Below, one piece after another: positions 19,430 through 28,274 of a stretch of 64,000 bases of DNA. Position numbers and translations under genes: made by a program. The notes beneath the pieces were generated by a model. The model did not search any database and was not told the origin of the DNA. It was given only the letters and a program-made list of their open reading frames with translations. How positions within the stretch are numbered: the first letter of the stretch is position 1; the number at the start of each line of letters is the position of its first letter. The stretch is from Bradyrhizobium sp. U87765 SZCCT0048 (lineage in GTDB: Bacteria; Pseudomonadota; Alphaproteobacteria; Rhizobiales; Xanthobacteraceae): contig NZ_JAFCMM010000002.1 in NCBI RefSeq assembly GCF_018131225.1, positions 1 to 64,000 of the forward strand. Direction: 5' to 3'.

Positions 19430-19885
19430 TCAGGCGACGGGATCGGCCCCGATCGCGGCGATCGCGATCGCGATCACCGCCTCATCGATCTCGGACGGCG
19501 CGCCGCTGGCGCCGATTGCACCGATCAGCCGGCCATCGAGGCGGATCGGGAACGACCCGGCGGCCGGAAACAGCTGGCTGCCGTAACCGAGCGGCCCCGC
19601 GCTGCCCCACACCATCGGGTTTTCGCGAAAGCGCTCCGCAAGGTCGCGACCGGGCTGGCCGCCGGTCGACGCGCAGGCGAACGCCTTGCCGCGGGCGACT
19701 TCCGTGGTGATGAATGGAACACCGTCCATCCGCGCCGCCGCGACCAGATGCCCCGCGGCATCGACGATCGCAAACGACAGCTTCACGCCGCGCCGATCGG
19801 CCTCGGCAATGCCCGCGTCGATCACCCGCCGCGCCAGGTCGTAGCTGATGAGATTGAGGATGATGGTCGTGCGTCCGGTGTCCAT
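19430..19885 (-). CDS. GlcG/HbpS-like haem-binding domain protein
   Basis: 151 residues from the ATG at 19885 (MDTGRTTIILNLISYDLARR). The whole chain is the GlcG/HbpS (DUF336) domain, with SFAIVDAAGHLVAAARMDG near residue 36, ARGKAFACASTGG near 62 and GAIGASGAPSEIDEAVIA near 125. Such proteins often accompany aromatic and glycolate catabolic genes and some bind haem or corrinoid. No signal peptide is present, so it is cytoplasmic. It lies downstream of the MFS gene by 23 bases in the same operon. Confidence 0.85.
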   Translation of the reverse strand: MDTGRTTIILNLISYDLARRVIDAGIAEADRRGVKLSFAIVDAAGHLVAAARMDGVPFITTEVARGKAFACASTGGQPGRDLAERFRENPMVWGSAGPLGYGSQLFPAAGSFPIRLDGRLIGAIGASGAPSEIDEAVIAIAIAAIGADPVA

Positions 19886-19908
19886 GGATCGTATTTCCTT
19901 TGTTGATG

Positions 19909-21165
19909 TCAGTCTTGCCGAGCGACGGAAGCGATCCGGCGCTGCGCCGCGATCAGGCAGCGCACGCAGCCGGCACCGGTCAGCGCCACCATCGCGATGG
20001 CGCCGTAGATGCCGCCGACCGGCCACTGCTGCGCGACGAGAAGTCCGATGACCGCCGGGCCGACGATCGTTCCGATCCGCCCGAAGCCGAGCGCCCAGCC
20101 GACGCCGGTGGCCCGCGCTGCCGTCGGATAGAGCCCGGCTGAGACCGCCAGAACGGCCCCGCCGGACGCCGACGCCGTCACGCCGGCCAGCAGCACCGCA
20201 ACCGGCAACAGCGCCGGGCTCGTGGTCGCCACGCCGATCGCGGCAACGGCGACAGCAGTGATCAGCAGCGCCGCCGCAAGGGCGCGCTCGGCACTCAGCC
20301 GCGTCAGCAACAGGCCGGTCACGAACACGCCGATCACGCCGCCCGCATTGTTGAGTGCGAGCACCAGGGCCGCGCCGCTGTCCGACCAGCCCGCGCGCTG
20401 CAACAGCAGCGGTGTCCACAACGCCGTGACGACCAGCGTGGTCCAGGTCATGAACGAGGCCAGCCACAGCCACAGCGTCACCGGCAGCCGGCCGCCGTCG
20501 GCCAGCGCCTGCCCCAGCGACATGTCACTGCGCCCCGGCGCCGATGTCGCGCGCGCCTCCGGCAGCGCCATCGCCAGTACCGGCACCAGCAGCAGTGGCC
20601 CGAGCCCTCCGATCAGAAAGATCGACGGCCATCCGAATGTCGGCAGCAGCACCGAGCTGGCGAAGGAGCCGGCCATGCCCCCGAGCGGGACCGCGGCCCA
20701 CAGCCAGGTGACCATGCGCGCGCGCTGCTCCGCCGGCGCATGCTCCGAAGCCAGGCTGATGAAATTCGGGCTCGCGCCGCCGAGGCCGACGCCGGCCATC
20801 GCCCGCAGCAGCACCAGCACGCCGAACGATTCCGCGAACGCGGTGCCGAGCGACGCCAGCGCGAAGATCAGAACCGTCACGATCAATGCGCGCTTGCGGC
20901 CGAACCGATCCCCCAGCGAGCCGAACAGCGCCGCCCCCGCCAGGAAGCCGAGCTGCGACGCGCCGAACACGAGGCCGAAGGCGCTGGCTTCGACGCCGAG
21001 CGTCGCGGCCATCGCCCGCGCTGCCGGACCGATCGACTGGGTGTCGAAGCCATCAGCGAAGGCCACCAGCGCGCACAGCGCGAACACCCGCCAGGCGGAG
21101 CGCGTCACCGCCCCGCCGTCCCGCCGCGCGACGCCCGCGCTCGCCATGTCGCCGCCGGCCTGCAT
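19909..21165 (-). CDS. MFS transporter (aromatic acid:H+ symporter-like)
   Basis: About 418 residues and 12 membrane segments. The start at 21165 overlaps the formamidase stop as TGATG, indicating coupled translation; an alternative ATG is at 21147. The AAHS-type motifs ALVAFADGFDTQSIGPAARA (first helix, with the D-x-F-D motif) and GSLGDRFGRKRALI (loop 2-3) suggest uptake of an aromatic or other organic acid. MAGVGLGGASPNFISLASE marks helix 4. It probably imports the substrate of the surrounding catabolic enzymes. Confidence 0.88.
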   Translation of the reverse strand: MQAGGDMASAGVARRDGGAVTRSAWRVFALCALVAFADGFDTQSIGPAARAMAATLGVEASAFGLVFGASQLGFLAGAALFGSLGDRFGRKRALIVTVLIFALASLGTAFAESFGVLVLLRAMAGVGLGGASPNFISLASEHAPAEQRARMVTWLWAAVPLGGMAGSFASSVLLPTFGWPSIFLIGGLGPLLLVPVLAMALPEARATSAPGRSDMSLGQALADGGRLPVTLWLWLASFMTWTTLVVTALWTPLLLQRAGWSDSGAALVLALNNAGGVIGVFVTGLLLTRLSAERALAAALLITAVAVAAIGVATTSPALLPVAVLLAGVTASASGGAVLAVSAGLYPTAARATGVGWALGFGRIGTIVGPAVIGLLVAQQWPVGGIYGAIAMVALTGAGCVRCLIAAQRRIASVARQD

Positions 21166-22439
21166 CAGCCGCCCGGCCGGATCGAGCGCGAGATCTGCTG
21201 CAGGCGATCGGCCCCGAAGATGGCCTTCGGCAGCATCCCGTGCACCGCCTTCAGCGGCGAGTTGGTATAGACGGTCTTGGTCTGGTTGGCGTACTGCGTG
21301 ATGCGGAAGCTGCCGGAGATGCTGCATAGCGCATAGATATCCATCGGCGACAGCGCCGTCGCCGCGCTCAGCCAGGTGATCATCTGGCGCAGCGACGCCG
21401 CCAATGCGTCGTCGACCGTCGAGCCGTATCCGAGCGTAATCCAGTGGGTGGGCGTCTCGGCGACCGGCGTGCGGACCGGCACTTTCTTGTGCAGCACATA
21501 CTGGATCCGCAGATCTTCCATCGCGGTTTCGATCGCGGTCTGGTTGACCACACCATCGCCTTGCGCCGCGTGGGAATCGCCGGTCCAGATCCGCCCGCCG
21601 GCGACCTCGACCGCGAGGAACAGCGAGGTGCCCTCCACCAGTTCGCTCAGGCAGATGTTGCCGCCATAGGCGCCGCTGAGAATGCCGCTGACCGGCTTGT
21701 CGCCCGCCGGCTGCACCGCCATCACGGCCTGGATCGGCGCGAGCGGCAGGCGCACGCCCTCGGCGAAATCGGCATAGCGGCGCGCCGGGTCGAACCGCAG
21801 ATAATGCAAATACGGCTTGTCGAAATCGTCAGGCAGCGCGCCCATGCCGCGCGGGGTGGAATTCCAGCCCCAGTCGATCGGCTTGAGGCGCAACATGCGG
21901 CACTCGATGATGTCGCCGGGCTCCGCGCCTTTCACGGCGACTGGCCCCACCAGCGAATAGGGCCCTGCCGGGTAGCGCTTGCGGATGCTCTCGCGTTCCT
22001 CGAACGGCATGCCGTACTTGGCCTCGTTGGCCCAGTTCACCCATGTGTTCGAATAGTGGACGACATCGCCGGATGCGATTTCCAGCACCACCGGCGTCGC
22101 CGGATCCATCGCCCCGACCTTCACCGTGTCGGCGCGCGACGGCAGTTCGTGAACCTTGCCGAGCGGACGGCGGCCGAACACCGGTGCCTCCTTCGCCTTG
22201 GGCGGTGCCGCGATGGCCGCGCTGCCGCCGCCGACGAACAACGCCGAAGCCGCGGCGAGGCGGAACGCGCCGCGACGGCTCACGCCGCGCGCATCGAGCG
22301 TCGCGCCAAGCGCATCGCTGTCGACGCCTTCGCACGTCATCGCGCGGCCGGCGGCTGACGCCGCGATCGCCGGCGCCAGATGGCGCGGACAGGGATCGTG
22401 AACGGTACAGCAGCAGTCGGCTCGCGCGATGTCTGTCAT
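21165..22439 (-). CDS. Acetamidase/formamidase family protein with Tat-like signal
   Basis: 424 residues; the ATG at 22439 has GAGGAA 7 bases upstream. The FmdA/AmdA domain starts at about residue 95, with metal and substrate regions WTGDSHAAQGDGVVNQTAIE, GAYGGNICLSELVEG and PTHWITLGYG. Unusually, 50 residues including a CCC...C cluster precede a twin-arginine-like segment VSRRGAFRLAAASALFVGGG, suggesting either a long Tat leader or an annotation start that is too early. It hydrolyses small amides such as formamide or acetamide in known members. First gene of the minus-strand catabolic operon. Two copies of the shared motif lie upstream. Confidence 0.83.
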   Translation of the reverse strand: MTDIARADCCCTVHDPCPRHLAPAIAASAAGRAMTCEGVDSDALGATLDARGVSRRGAFRLAAASALFVGGGSAAIAAPPKAKEAPVFGRRPLGKVHELPSRADTVKVGAMDPATPVVLEIASGDVVHYSNTWVNWANEAKYGMPFEERESIRKRYPAGPYSLVGPVAVKGAEPGDIIECRMLRLKPIDWGWNSTPRGMGALPDDFDKPYLHYLRFDPARRYADFAEGVRLPLAPIQAVMAVQPAGDKPVSGILSGAYGGNICLSELVEGTSLFLAVEVAGGRIWTGDSHAAQGDGVVNQTAIETAMEDLRIQYVLHKKVPVRTPVAETPTHWITLGYGSTVDDALAASLRQMITWLSAATALSPMDIYALCSISGSFRITQYANQTKTVYTNSPLKAVHGMLPKAIFGADRLQQISRSIRPGG

Positions 22440-22551
22440 GGGCGTTTCCTCGTGTCTTTTGTGTTCCGCCGTGCCGCGGGGGTGATCTCGTTGCCGCCCC
22501 TTCTAGCGCCGCCGCTTCGGGCTGGCATCCGCAGGGGATCGCCCCGCTTAG

Positions 22552-22568
22552 CGGATCGTCCGGACTTC
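22552..22568 (+). promoter_or_regulatory. Shared 17-bp motif, copy b
   Basis: CGGATCGTCCGGACTTC in the divergent formamidase-GST gap, 113 bp from the formamidase start. It faces copy c on the other strand. Confidence 0.5.
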
Positions 22569-22595
22569 GCAAAGCAAGCGCGGCGGCCCGGGAAC

Positions 22596-22612
22596 GATAA
22601 TCGGACGATTCG
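22596..22612 (-). promoter_or_regulatory. Shared 17-bp motif, copy c
   Basis: On the minus strand, CGAATCGTCCGATTATC. It is 27 bp from copy b in inverted orientation and 83 bp upstream of the GST start. Its core AATCG-TC-CGATT is itself palindromic. Confidence 0.5.
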
Positions 22613-22695
22613 ACCAATCGCGCGCCATCCGGCCACAGCATCGCTTCCGCTGCGCTGCTACGCTCGCCGTGACAACAGCCATATGCGAGGACGAG

Positions 22696-23307
22696 GTGAT
22701 CGAAATCTGGGGCCACAAGGACGCGCCGAACGTCCGCAAGGTGCTGTGGGCCGCCGCGGAGCTGCGGCGGCCGCTGCATCGGATCGATGCCGGCGGCCGT
22801 TTCGGCGGCGTCGACGAAGCGGCCTATCGCGCCATGAATCCCAACGGCCGTGTTCCCACGATCCGGGATGGCGATTTCGTGCTGTGGGAGTCCCACGCCA
22901 TCATGCGCTACCTCGCCGAGACCACGCGCGATCAGGCGCTGATTCCGGCCACGCCGCAGGCGCGGGCCCGCATGAACCAGTGGATGGACTGGCAACTCGC
23001 CCATCAGGCCGGCGCCATCCGCGCGCTGGTGATGATGACGCTCAAGACCGACACGGCGCCGGATGCCGCGCGGCTGTCGGCGGCACGGCGCGACGCCGAC
23101 GCGCTGTTCGCCATGCTCGACGACGCGCTGTCACGCCACGGCTTCATTGCCGGCGATGGCTTCACGCTGGCCGACATCGCCATCGCGATCGGCTACGAGC
23201 GCTGGTCGCGCCTGCCGATCGAACGGCCGGCATTCCCCCACCTCGCCAACTGGTTCGTGCGGGCCTGCGCGCGGCCCGGCTATCGCGACCTGCCCGTCGC
23301 GGCCTGA
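22696..23307 (+). CDS. Glutathione S-transferase family protein
   Basis: About 203 residues. The GTG at 22696 follows GCGAGGACGAG and gives MIEIWGHKDAPNVRKVLWAA, the normal thioredoxin-fold start; a GTG 27 bases upstream is the alternative. The cis-Pro segment GRVPTIRDG and WESHAIMRYLAE form the glutathione-binding subdomain. The C-terminal helical domain has FTLADIAIAIGYERW. It likely conjugates or isomerises an electrophilic intermediate. Divergent from the formamidase operon, it shares the motif pair between them. Confidence 0.87.
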   Translation: MIEIWGHKDAPNVRKVLWAAAELRRPLHRIDAGGRFGGVDEAAYRAMNPNGRVPTIRDGDFVLWESHAIMRYLAETTRDQALIPATPQARARMNQWMDWQLAHQAGAIRALVMMTLKTDTAPDAARLSAARRDADALFAMLDDALSRHGFIAGDGFTLADIAIAIGYERWSRLPIERPAFPHLANWFVRACARPGYRDLPVAA

Positions 23308-23346
23308 TGGCGGCGCGCGGCCGGCGGATCAGCCGCAGCCGACCGT

Positions 23347-24180
23347 CTACGACGTCGTCTGTCGCCGGAACTCGCTCGGCGATACCGCCAGATGCTGGGT
23401 GAAGAAGCGCGTGAACGTGCTGTGGGAACCGAAGCCAAGCTCTTCGGCGATCTCCACCAGCGATCGGTCGGTCGTGCTCAGCCAATGGGTCGCGATCTTG
23501 ACCCGGAAGTGATCGATGTAGTGCTGCGGCGAGACGCCGACGCAGCGCCGGAATTGCTCGAAGAAGCGCGAACGCGACAAGCCGACTTCCGCGGCGATCC
23601 GGCCGATATCCGGATTTTCGAGCGCGTGCTCGCGAATGAAGTGAAGCGCCTTGCGGATGCGGAAGTCGATCGGCCGGAAGGCCGCTGCCTCCAGGCGCGA
23701 TGCGCTGGGATCGACATAGGCGCGGGAAATCGCATCGAGCAGGTCGGTCAGCAGATCCTCGCAATCGCCGGCCTCGCCGAGCAATTGTTGCGGAATGGCC
23801 GCGGCCAGCCGCTCGGCATTGAGGCGGACATCATCCGTGATGTCTTCGCGCAGGTTGGGAAACGTCTGCCCGAGCGCAACACCCTGGCTGGCCAGCAGAC
23901 GGCCGAGCCATACCGCGTCGATGATCAGCGACAGGATCATGGTCGGCCCGCGCTCATTGGCGAGCTTGAGATGCGGCACCCATGGATTGAACAGCAGCAC
24001 CGAGCGGTCGTCGAGCGACAGCGCCTGCGTGCCGCTCCTGAACTGCGCATCGGCGCCGCCGAGCTTGAGCAGGACGTTGAACTCCTGGTGGGCATGCTCC
24101 ACCAGCGCTTTGTCCGTGAGATTGACGGTGGCGCGGCCGAACGCGCCCTGCATGATCCAGATCGGCGTGGTGCTGGTCAT
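23347..24180 (-). CDS. AraC family transcriptional regulator (copy 1)
   Basis: 277 residues from the ATG at 24180 (MTSTTPIWIMQGAFGRATVN). The N-terminal half is a cupin-like sensing domain with EHAHQEFNVLLKLGG and LLFNPWVPHLKL. The C-terminal 100 residues carry two HTH motifs, IGRIAAEVGLSRSRFFEQFRR and LVEIAEELGFGSHSTFTRFFT. It is a clear paralogue of the regulator at 28275-29165 (both have QGAFGR, FNPW-PH and SRSRFFEQF). It sits 37 bases after the binding-protein gene, at the end of the ABC operon, and is a candidate to bind the shared motif. Confidence 0.9.
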   Translation of the reverse strand: MTSTTPIWIMQGAFGRATVNLTDKALVEHAHQEFNVLLKLGGADAQFRSGTQALSLDDRSVLLFNPWVPHLKLANERGPTMILSLIIDAVWLGRLLASQGVALGQTFPNLREDITDDVRLNAERLAAAIPQQLLGEAGDCEDLLTDLLDAISRAYVDPSASRLEAAAFRPIDFRIRKALHFIREHALENPDIGRIAAEVGLSRSRFFEQFRRCVGVSPQHYIDHFRVKIATHWLSTTDRSLVEIAEELGFGSHSTFTRFFTQHLAVSPSEFRRQTTS

Positions 24181-24217
24181 CTGGTCGCCCCGCGATGCGC
24201 CGGCTGCGCCATCGGCG

Positions 24218-25243
24218 TCAGAGGTGGCCGCCGAGATCCGCCAGCGCCTGGATGCGCAGACGGTCGTCCAGGAGATCGGCGAGACGCGGCGGCTTTCTGA
24301 CGACGCCGGCGCTGGTGAGCCATGCCATGAAGTCGTCGACAAAGTGGAGCGAAGGGCGCGCATCGTCCGGAAAGCCGAGCGACACCATGTCCGCGCTGGC
24401 GTTGATCTGCAGCCCGCGCAGCGTCTGCGCCACCGCCTCGCGGCCGGCGGGATCAGCGGTGTCGCGGCGATAGGCGCCCGCGCCCCGCAGATAGGCGGCG
24501 AGGACGCGGCGTCCGAGCTCGGGCTCCGTGGTCAGCAGGCGCTGCCCGAACAGCAGGTAGCCGGCGGGAAAGTTCGGCTGCACCTGATCCATGCTGGCGA
24601 CACGCACCGCATTGCCTTTCGCGACCAGCTCCGACGCATAGGGTTCGAGCACCGATGCGCCGTCGATCGCGCCATTGAGCAGCGCCGGCAGCGCGTTGCC
24701 GATGCCGGTCGCGACCGCCTCGACATCATCGACGCCGATGCCGCCCTGATCGGCGAGCTTCTTGACCAGCCAGTGCGGCGGCGCATAGCGCCCGAGCGCA
24801 AGCTTGCGTCCCCTGAGATCCGCCGGCCCCTTGTAGGCGCCGCGCTCGACCAGCTCGCGCCGCATCACCAGGCTGATGATGCCATGGCCCGGACTGTGCT
24901 CGCCGCCGGACGCCACCACGCGCGCGGTGACGCCGCGCGCCGCGGCATTGAGAAATGCAGCGGAGATCCCCGCCACCACCGCGTCGACGGCGCCGATGCC
25001 GAGCGCCTGGTTGGACTCGGCGGTGTCGCCGAACGGCACCAGTTCCACCTCGACGCCCTGCTCCTTGAAGAAGCCGCGGGTATAGGCAATGGCGACCCCG
25101 GCATCATACAGCGCCCGGATCATGCCGATGCGCACCGAGGTCGCCGCGGCGCGCGCGACAAGGGGCCGCGCGAGGCCGGCGGCCGCGCCGGCCATCGCCG
25201 CGACCACCGTGCGGCGGGTCAGGCGTTTGTGAGCCATCGTCAT
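24218..25243 (-). CDS. ABC transporter substrate-binding protein (NMT1/ThiY-like)
   Basis: About 341 residues. The ATG at 25243 has GGAGG 4 bases upstream; the ATG at 25258 overlaps the permease stop and is a coupled alternative. The signal segment LTRRTVVAAMAGAAAG is Tat-like. The mature domain has RIGMIRALYDAGVAIAYTRG and GFFKEQGVEVELVPFGDTAE, the pattern of SsuA/ThiY/TauA-fold binding proteins. It works with the permease and ATPase just upstream in the operon. The ligand is not identifiable. Confidence 0.86.
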   Translation of the reverse strand: MTMAHKRLTRRTVVAAMAGAAAGLARPLVARAAATSVRIGMIRALYDAGVAIAYTRGFFKEQGVEVELVPFGDTAESNQALGIGAVDAVVAGISAAFLNAAARGVTARVVASGGEHSPGHGIISLVMRRELVERGAYKGPADLRGRKLALGRYAPPHWLVKKLADQGGIGVDDVEAVATGIGNALPALLNGAIDGASVLEPYASELVAKGNAVRVASMDQVQPNFPAGYLLFGQRLLTTEPELGRRVLAAYLRGAGAYRRDTADPAGREAVAQTLRGLQINASADMVSLGFPDDARPSLHFVDDFMAWLTSAGVVRKPPRLADLLDDRLRIQALADLGGHL

Positions 25244-25254
25244 TCCGCCTCCGG

Positions 25255-26094
25255 TCATGGGCGCTTCCAGGGGATCAGCCGCCGCTCGACCGCATCGAAG
25301 ATCCAGAACGACACCGTTCCGAGCGCGGCGATCACCACGAGGCCGACATACATGTCCTCGACGGCGAGCGTCTGCCACGCCTGCCAGATCATCGCGCCGA
25401 CGCCGGTCTTGGACGAGAACATCTCGGCCGTCACCAGCAGCAGCAGCGCGACGCCCCAGCCGAGCCGCAGGCCGGCGAAGATGGTGGGCAACGCGCCGGG
25501 CAGCGCGATGGTCAGATAGGTTGCCAGCCGGCTCGCACGGAAGTTGCGCCCGACATCAAGATAGATGCGATCGATGTTGGCAACGCCGGCCGATGTCGCG
25601 ACGACGATCTGGAAGAACACGCCGATCGCGATGATCGCCCATTTCGATTCCTCGCCGATGCCGAACACCAGCATCACCAGCGGCAGCAGCGCCACCTTGG
25701 GGATCGGCATCAAGGCGCCGATCAGCGGCTGGATCGCCGCGCGAATGATCGGGTTGAGCCCCATCACCGTACCGATGAACACGGCCGGCACCGCGCCGAT
25801 CACGAAGCCGACGCATACCCGCCCGAGGCTGATGAGTACCTGCATCGGCAGCGACTGATGCCAGGGCAGCCCTGTCGTCAGGTACCAGAAGGTATCAGCG
25901 ATCGAGGACGGCGCCGGAAAGAACCGCTGGTCGATCAGCCCGAGCCGCCCGGCGATCTCCCACAGCAGCAGCAGCCCCACCGGGGCGAGCACGGACACCA
26001 GGACGCGCGGCTCGATCGCCAACCGCGACGGCTGCGGCGCGCGGGCCGGCGCCAGCGTGATCAGGCGACCGCCGGATGCGGACATTTCGCTCAT
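25255..26094 (-). CDS. ABC transporter permease
   Basis: 279 residues with about six membrane helices and the BPD_transp_1 fold of SsuC/TauC/ThiX permeases. The cytoplasmic coupling loop is near YLDVGRNFRASRLATYLTIA (about residues 183-202). It overlaps the ATPase stop by four bases and is followed directly by the binding protein, so the three subunits are translated together. Confidence 0.92.
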   Translation of the reverse strand: MSEMSASGGRLITLAPARAPQPSRLAIEPRVLVSVLAPVGLLLLWEIAGRLGLIDQRFFPAPSSIADTFWYLTTGLPWHQSLPMQVLISLGRVCVGFVIGAVPAVFIGTVMGLNPIIRAAIQPLIGALMPIPKVALLPLVMLVFGIGEESKWAIIAIGVFFQIVVATSAGVANIDRIYLDVGRNFRASRLATYLTIALPGALPTIFAGLRLGWGVALLLLVTAEMFSSKTGVGAMIWQAWQTLAVEDMYVGLVVIAALGTVSFWIFDAVERRLIPWKRP

Positions 26095-26972
26095 GAGGCC
26101 TCCTGCTGGCGGCGTGCGTGCATCACGACCTCGTCGCGCAACTCGGTCCAGATCCGCCGGCTCATCTCCGCATAGGCGGGATGGGCTTTCATGCCGTGCG
26201 GATCACGCGGCCGCGGCAGCGTGTTGCGGATATCGCTCTTGATCGTGCCGGGGCGCGCGGTCATCACCAGCGTGCGGTCGCTCAGCGCGATCGCCTCGTC
26301 GATCGAGTGGGTGATGAACAGCACAGTCTTGCGGGTCTCTTCCCAGATCTTCAGCAGCTCTTCCTGCAGCAGCGCCTTGTTCTGCTCGTCGAGCGCCGCG
26401 AACGGCTCGTCCATCAGCAGCACCTCGGGATCGTTGGCGAAGGCGCGCGCGATCGAGACGCGTTGCTTCATGCCGCCGGACAGCTGATGCGGATAGGCCG
26501 TGCGGAACGCCGCGAGGCCGACCTTGGCGATGTAGTAGTCCGTGCGCTCGCGCATCACCGCGGCCGCCGCGCCACGCCGGCGCAGGCCATAGGCAACGTT
26601 GTCCTCGACGGTCATCCAGGGAAACACCGACTGGTCCTGGAACACCATGGAATCGAGCGGCGCCTGCGGATCGTCCTGCCGGACCTGCGCCACCCCGGAG
26701 GTATGGCGCTCAAGGCCGGCCAGAATCCGTAGCAGCGTGGTCTTGCCGCAGCCCGAGGGACCGACGATGCAACAGAACTCGCCGGTGCGGATGTCGACGA
26801 CGACATCCCGCAGCGCCTGCACGCCCGCGCCTTTGCCATGGCCGGCATAGACCTTGCCGAGCCCGGCGACATGGATCTTGGTCGCGCCCTGCGCCGCGGC
26901 GTGAGTGGCCTCCTGCGATCCGGACGGATCAGGCTGTTGGGGCGGCGGCGGCGCCGCATGCGTGGCAGACAT
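26091..26972 (-). CDS. ABC transporter ATP-binding protein
   Basis: 293 residues. A 35-residue proline/alanine-rich N-terminal extension precedes the ATPase domain. Walker A IVGPSGCGKTTLLRIL is near residue 69, Q-loop VFQDQSVFPW near 110, signature LSGGMKQRVSIARAFA near 161 and Walker B VLLMDEPFAALD near 180, with H-loop FITHSIDEA. It follows the alpha/beta hydrolase gene by 9 bases, so import and hydrolysis of the ligand are probably co-expressed. Confidence 0.93.
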   Translation of the reverse strand: MSATHAAPPPPQQPDPSGSQEATHAAAQGATKIHVAGLGKVYAGHGKGAGVQALRDVVVDIRTGEFCCIVGPSGCGKTTLLRILAGLERHTSGVAQVRQDDPQAPLDSMVFQDQSVFPWMTVEDNVAYGLRRRGAAAAVMRERTDYYIAKVGLAAFRTAYPHQLSGGMKQRVSIARAFANDPEVLLMDEPFAALDEQNKALLQEELLKIWEETRKTVLFITHSIDEAIALSDRTLVMTARPGTIKSDIRNTLPRPRDPHGMKAHPAYAEMSRRIWTELRDEVVMHARRQQEAS

Positions 26973-26981
26973 CGCCAGACC

Positions 26982-28136
26982 TCAGAGATGATCGCTGAAC
27001 CAGTCGGCGATCAGGCTGGCCGCCGGTTCCTGGCGATCGAGCTGGACATGGCTGGCCCCGCCCTCCTCGGCGGTATAGACGCGCAGCTCCTTGTGGCTGG
27101 AGCCGATCGCGGCGAACAGCGCCTTCGCGTTATCCAGGCTGGTCTGGCGATCGTCCTCGCCGTGCACCAGCAGGATGTCGCAGGAGATGCGCGGCGCCGC
27201 GTCCCGCAGGTTGAACGGCGCCAGCAGCGCGAGGGCGTCGTCGAAATCGCGCGCGCCCATGATGTTCAGCAGGTGCTTGCCGGTCGTGCCCAGCGCATTG
27301 CGATAGTCGACTTCTGCGCCATGGCCGATCGAGGTCAGACGGCGCACCCAGACATCATGATAGTCGTAGATCGCGCCCCAGGCGACGCAGGCCTTGATGC
27401 GCTTCTCATAGGCGACGGCACGCGGCGCGGTGTAGCCGCCCATGCTGGCGCCGATGACGCCGATCCGCGCCTTGTCGACATCGGCCCGCGCCTCCAGCCA
27501 ATCCACGGCCGCCGCCGCGCACACCTCGCTGTCGTGCCGCGCCTTCAGGCCGTTCAACCGCAGCGATGCACCCTGGCCGGTGATATCGATGCCGAGACAA
27601 GAGATGCCGCGGGCCGCAAGCAGGGCGGCCATCGGAAACATCTCTTCCTTGGTGCCGTCGAGACCATCCCACAGGATCACCGCCGGCGCCGGGCCCGAAA
27701 CCCCACGGGCCGGCACGAAATAGGCCGACAACGACGAGGTGCCGAACGGCACATCGACGATCTCGACCGGAAACGCGGCATGGCGCGCGAAGCGGCTGAA
27801 GCTCTTGAGATGCAACCCGTAGGTGAGCGGCGCGCGCTCGTCGTCCGGATCGAGAAATGCCTCGGCCCATTGGTAATACTGCGCAGCGCGATAAAATTGC
27901 GAGGCGGCGGTAGCCCGGTGCCCCTTCTCCTCAGCCTGCTCGCCGACTCCCGCGGTCTGACGCGCGAGCCTGAGCCAGGCGCGGTGCCACGCCTCGCCAT
28001 CGCCCTGCGGCGGGGCCTTGGCCGCCTCCTGCAGATCCTTCAGCGCCCAATGGATTTCGCCGAAGTGACCGCCCGCCGCAAGACAACGGTTGACAGCCAG
28101 CGACCACATGTAGTTACCGGGAAAATAGAAAAACAT
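26982..28136 (-). CDS. Alpha/beta hydrolase, FrsA/dihydroxypseudooxynicotine hydrolase-like
   Basis: 384 residues from the ATG at 28136 (MFFYFPGNYMWSLAVNRC). A helical N-terminal domain (1-140), rich in RAAQYYQWAEAFLDP-type helices, precedes the hydrolase core. The nucleophile elbow is GASMGGYTAPRA (about residues 240-250), the oxyanion region ILWDGLDGTKEE, the acid HGEDDRQT and a C-terminal His in ASHVQLD. The two-domain build matches FrsA and the C-C bond hydrolase of nicotine degradation. It is first gene of the hydrolase-ABC-AraC operon and divergent from AraC copy 2. Confidence 0.82.
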   Translation of the reverse strand: MFFYFPGNYMWSLAVNRCLAAGGHFGEIHWALKDLQEAAKAPPQGDGEAWHRAWLRLARQTAGVGEQAEEKGHRATAASQFYRAAQYYQWAEAFLDPDDERAPLTYGLHLKSFSRFARHAAFPVEIVDVPFGTSSLSAYFVPARGVSGPAPAVILWDGLDGTKEEMFPMAALLAARGISCLGIDITGQGASLRLNGLKARHDSEVCAAAAVDWLEARADVDKARIGVIGASMGGYTAPRAVAYEKRIKACVAWGAIYDYHDVWVRRLTSIGHGAEVDYRNALGTTGKHLLNIMGARDFDDALALLAPFNLRDAAPRISCDILLVHGEDDRQTSLDNAKALFAAIGSSHKELRVYTAEEGGASHVQLDRQEPAASLIADWFSDHL

Positions 28137-28198
28137 CGTGCGGCCTTTCCTCCCCCCGCCGGAGGACTGCTCCAGCCGGTTGTTGGACAGATGCGTAC

Positions 28199-28237
28199 TT
28201 CGGGACCGGCGATGGCGAAGCGCCGGATGGTCCCGAA
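28199..28237. promoter_or_regulatory. Interrupted inverted repeat in divergent promoter
   Basis: TTCGGGACC at 28199-28207 is matched by GGTCCCGAA at 28229-28237, with further inner pairing CCGGCG/CGCCGG. It lies between the hydrolase and AraC copy 2 starts and may be a regulatory site or a 5'-leader hairpin. Confidence 0.4.
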
Positions 28238-28243
28238 ACTGAT

Positions 28244-28260
28244 CGAATCGTCCGGAAATT
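28244..28260 (+). promoter_or_regulatory. Shared 17-bp motif, copy d
   Basis: CGAATCGTCCGGAAATT ends 14 bases before the AraC copy 2 ATG and directly abuts its GGAGGA ribosome-binding site. Binding here could give autorepression; this is inferred. Confidence 0.5.
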
Positions 28261-28274
28261 GGAGGAACTCGGCC

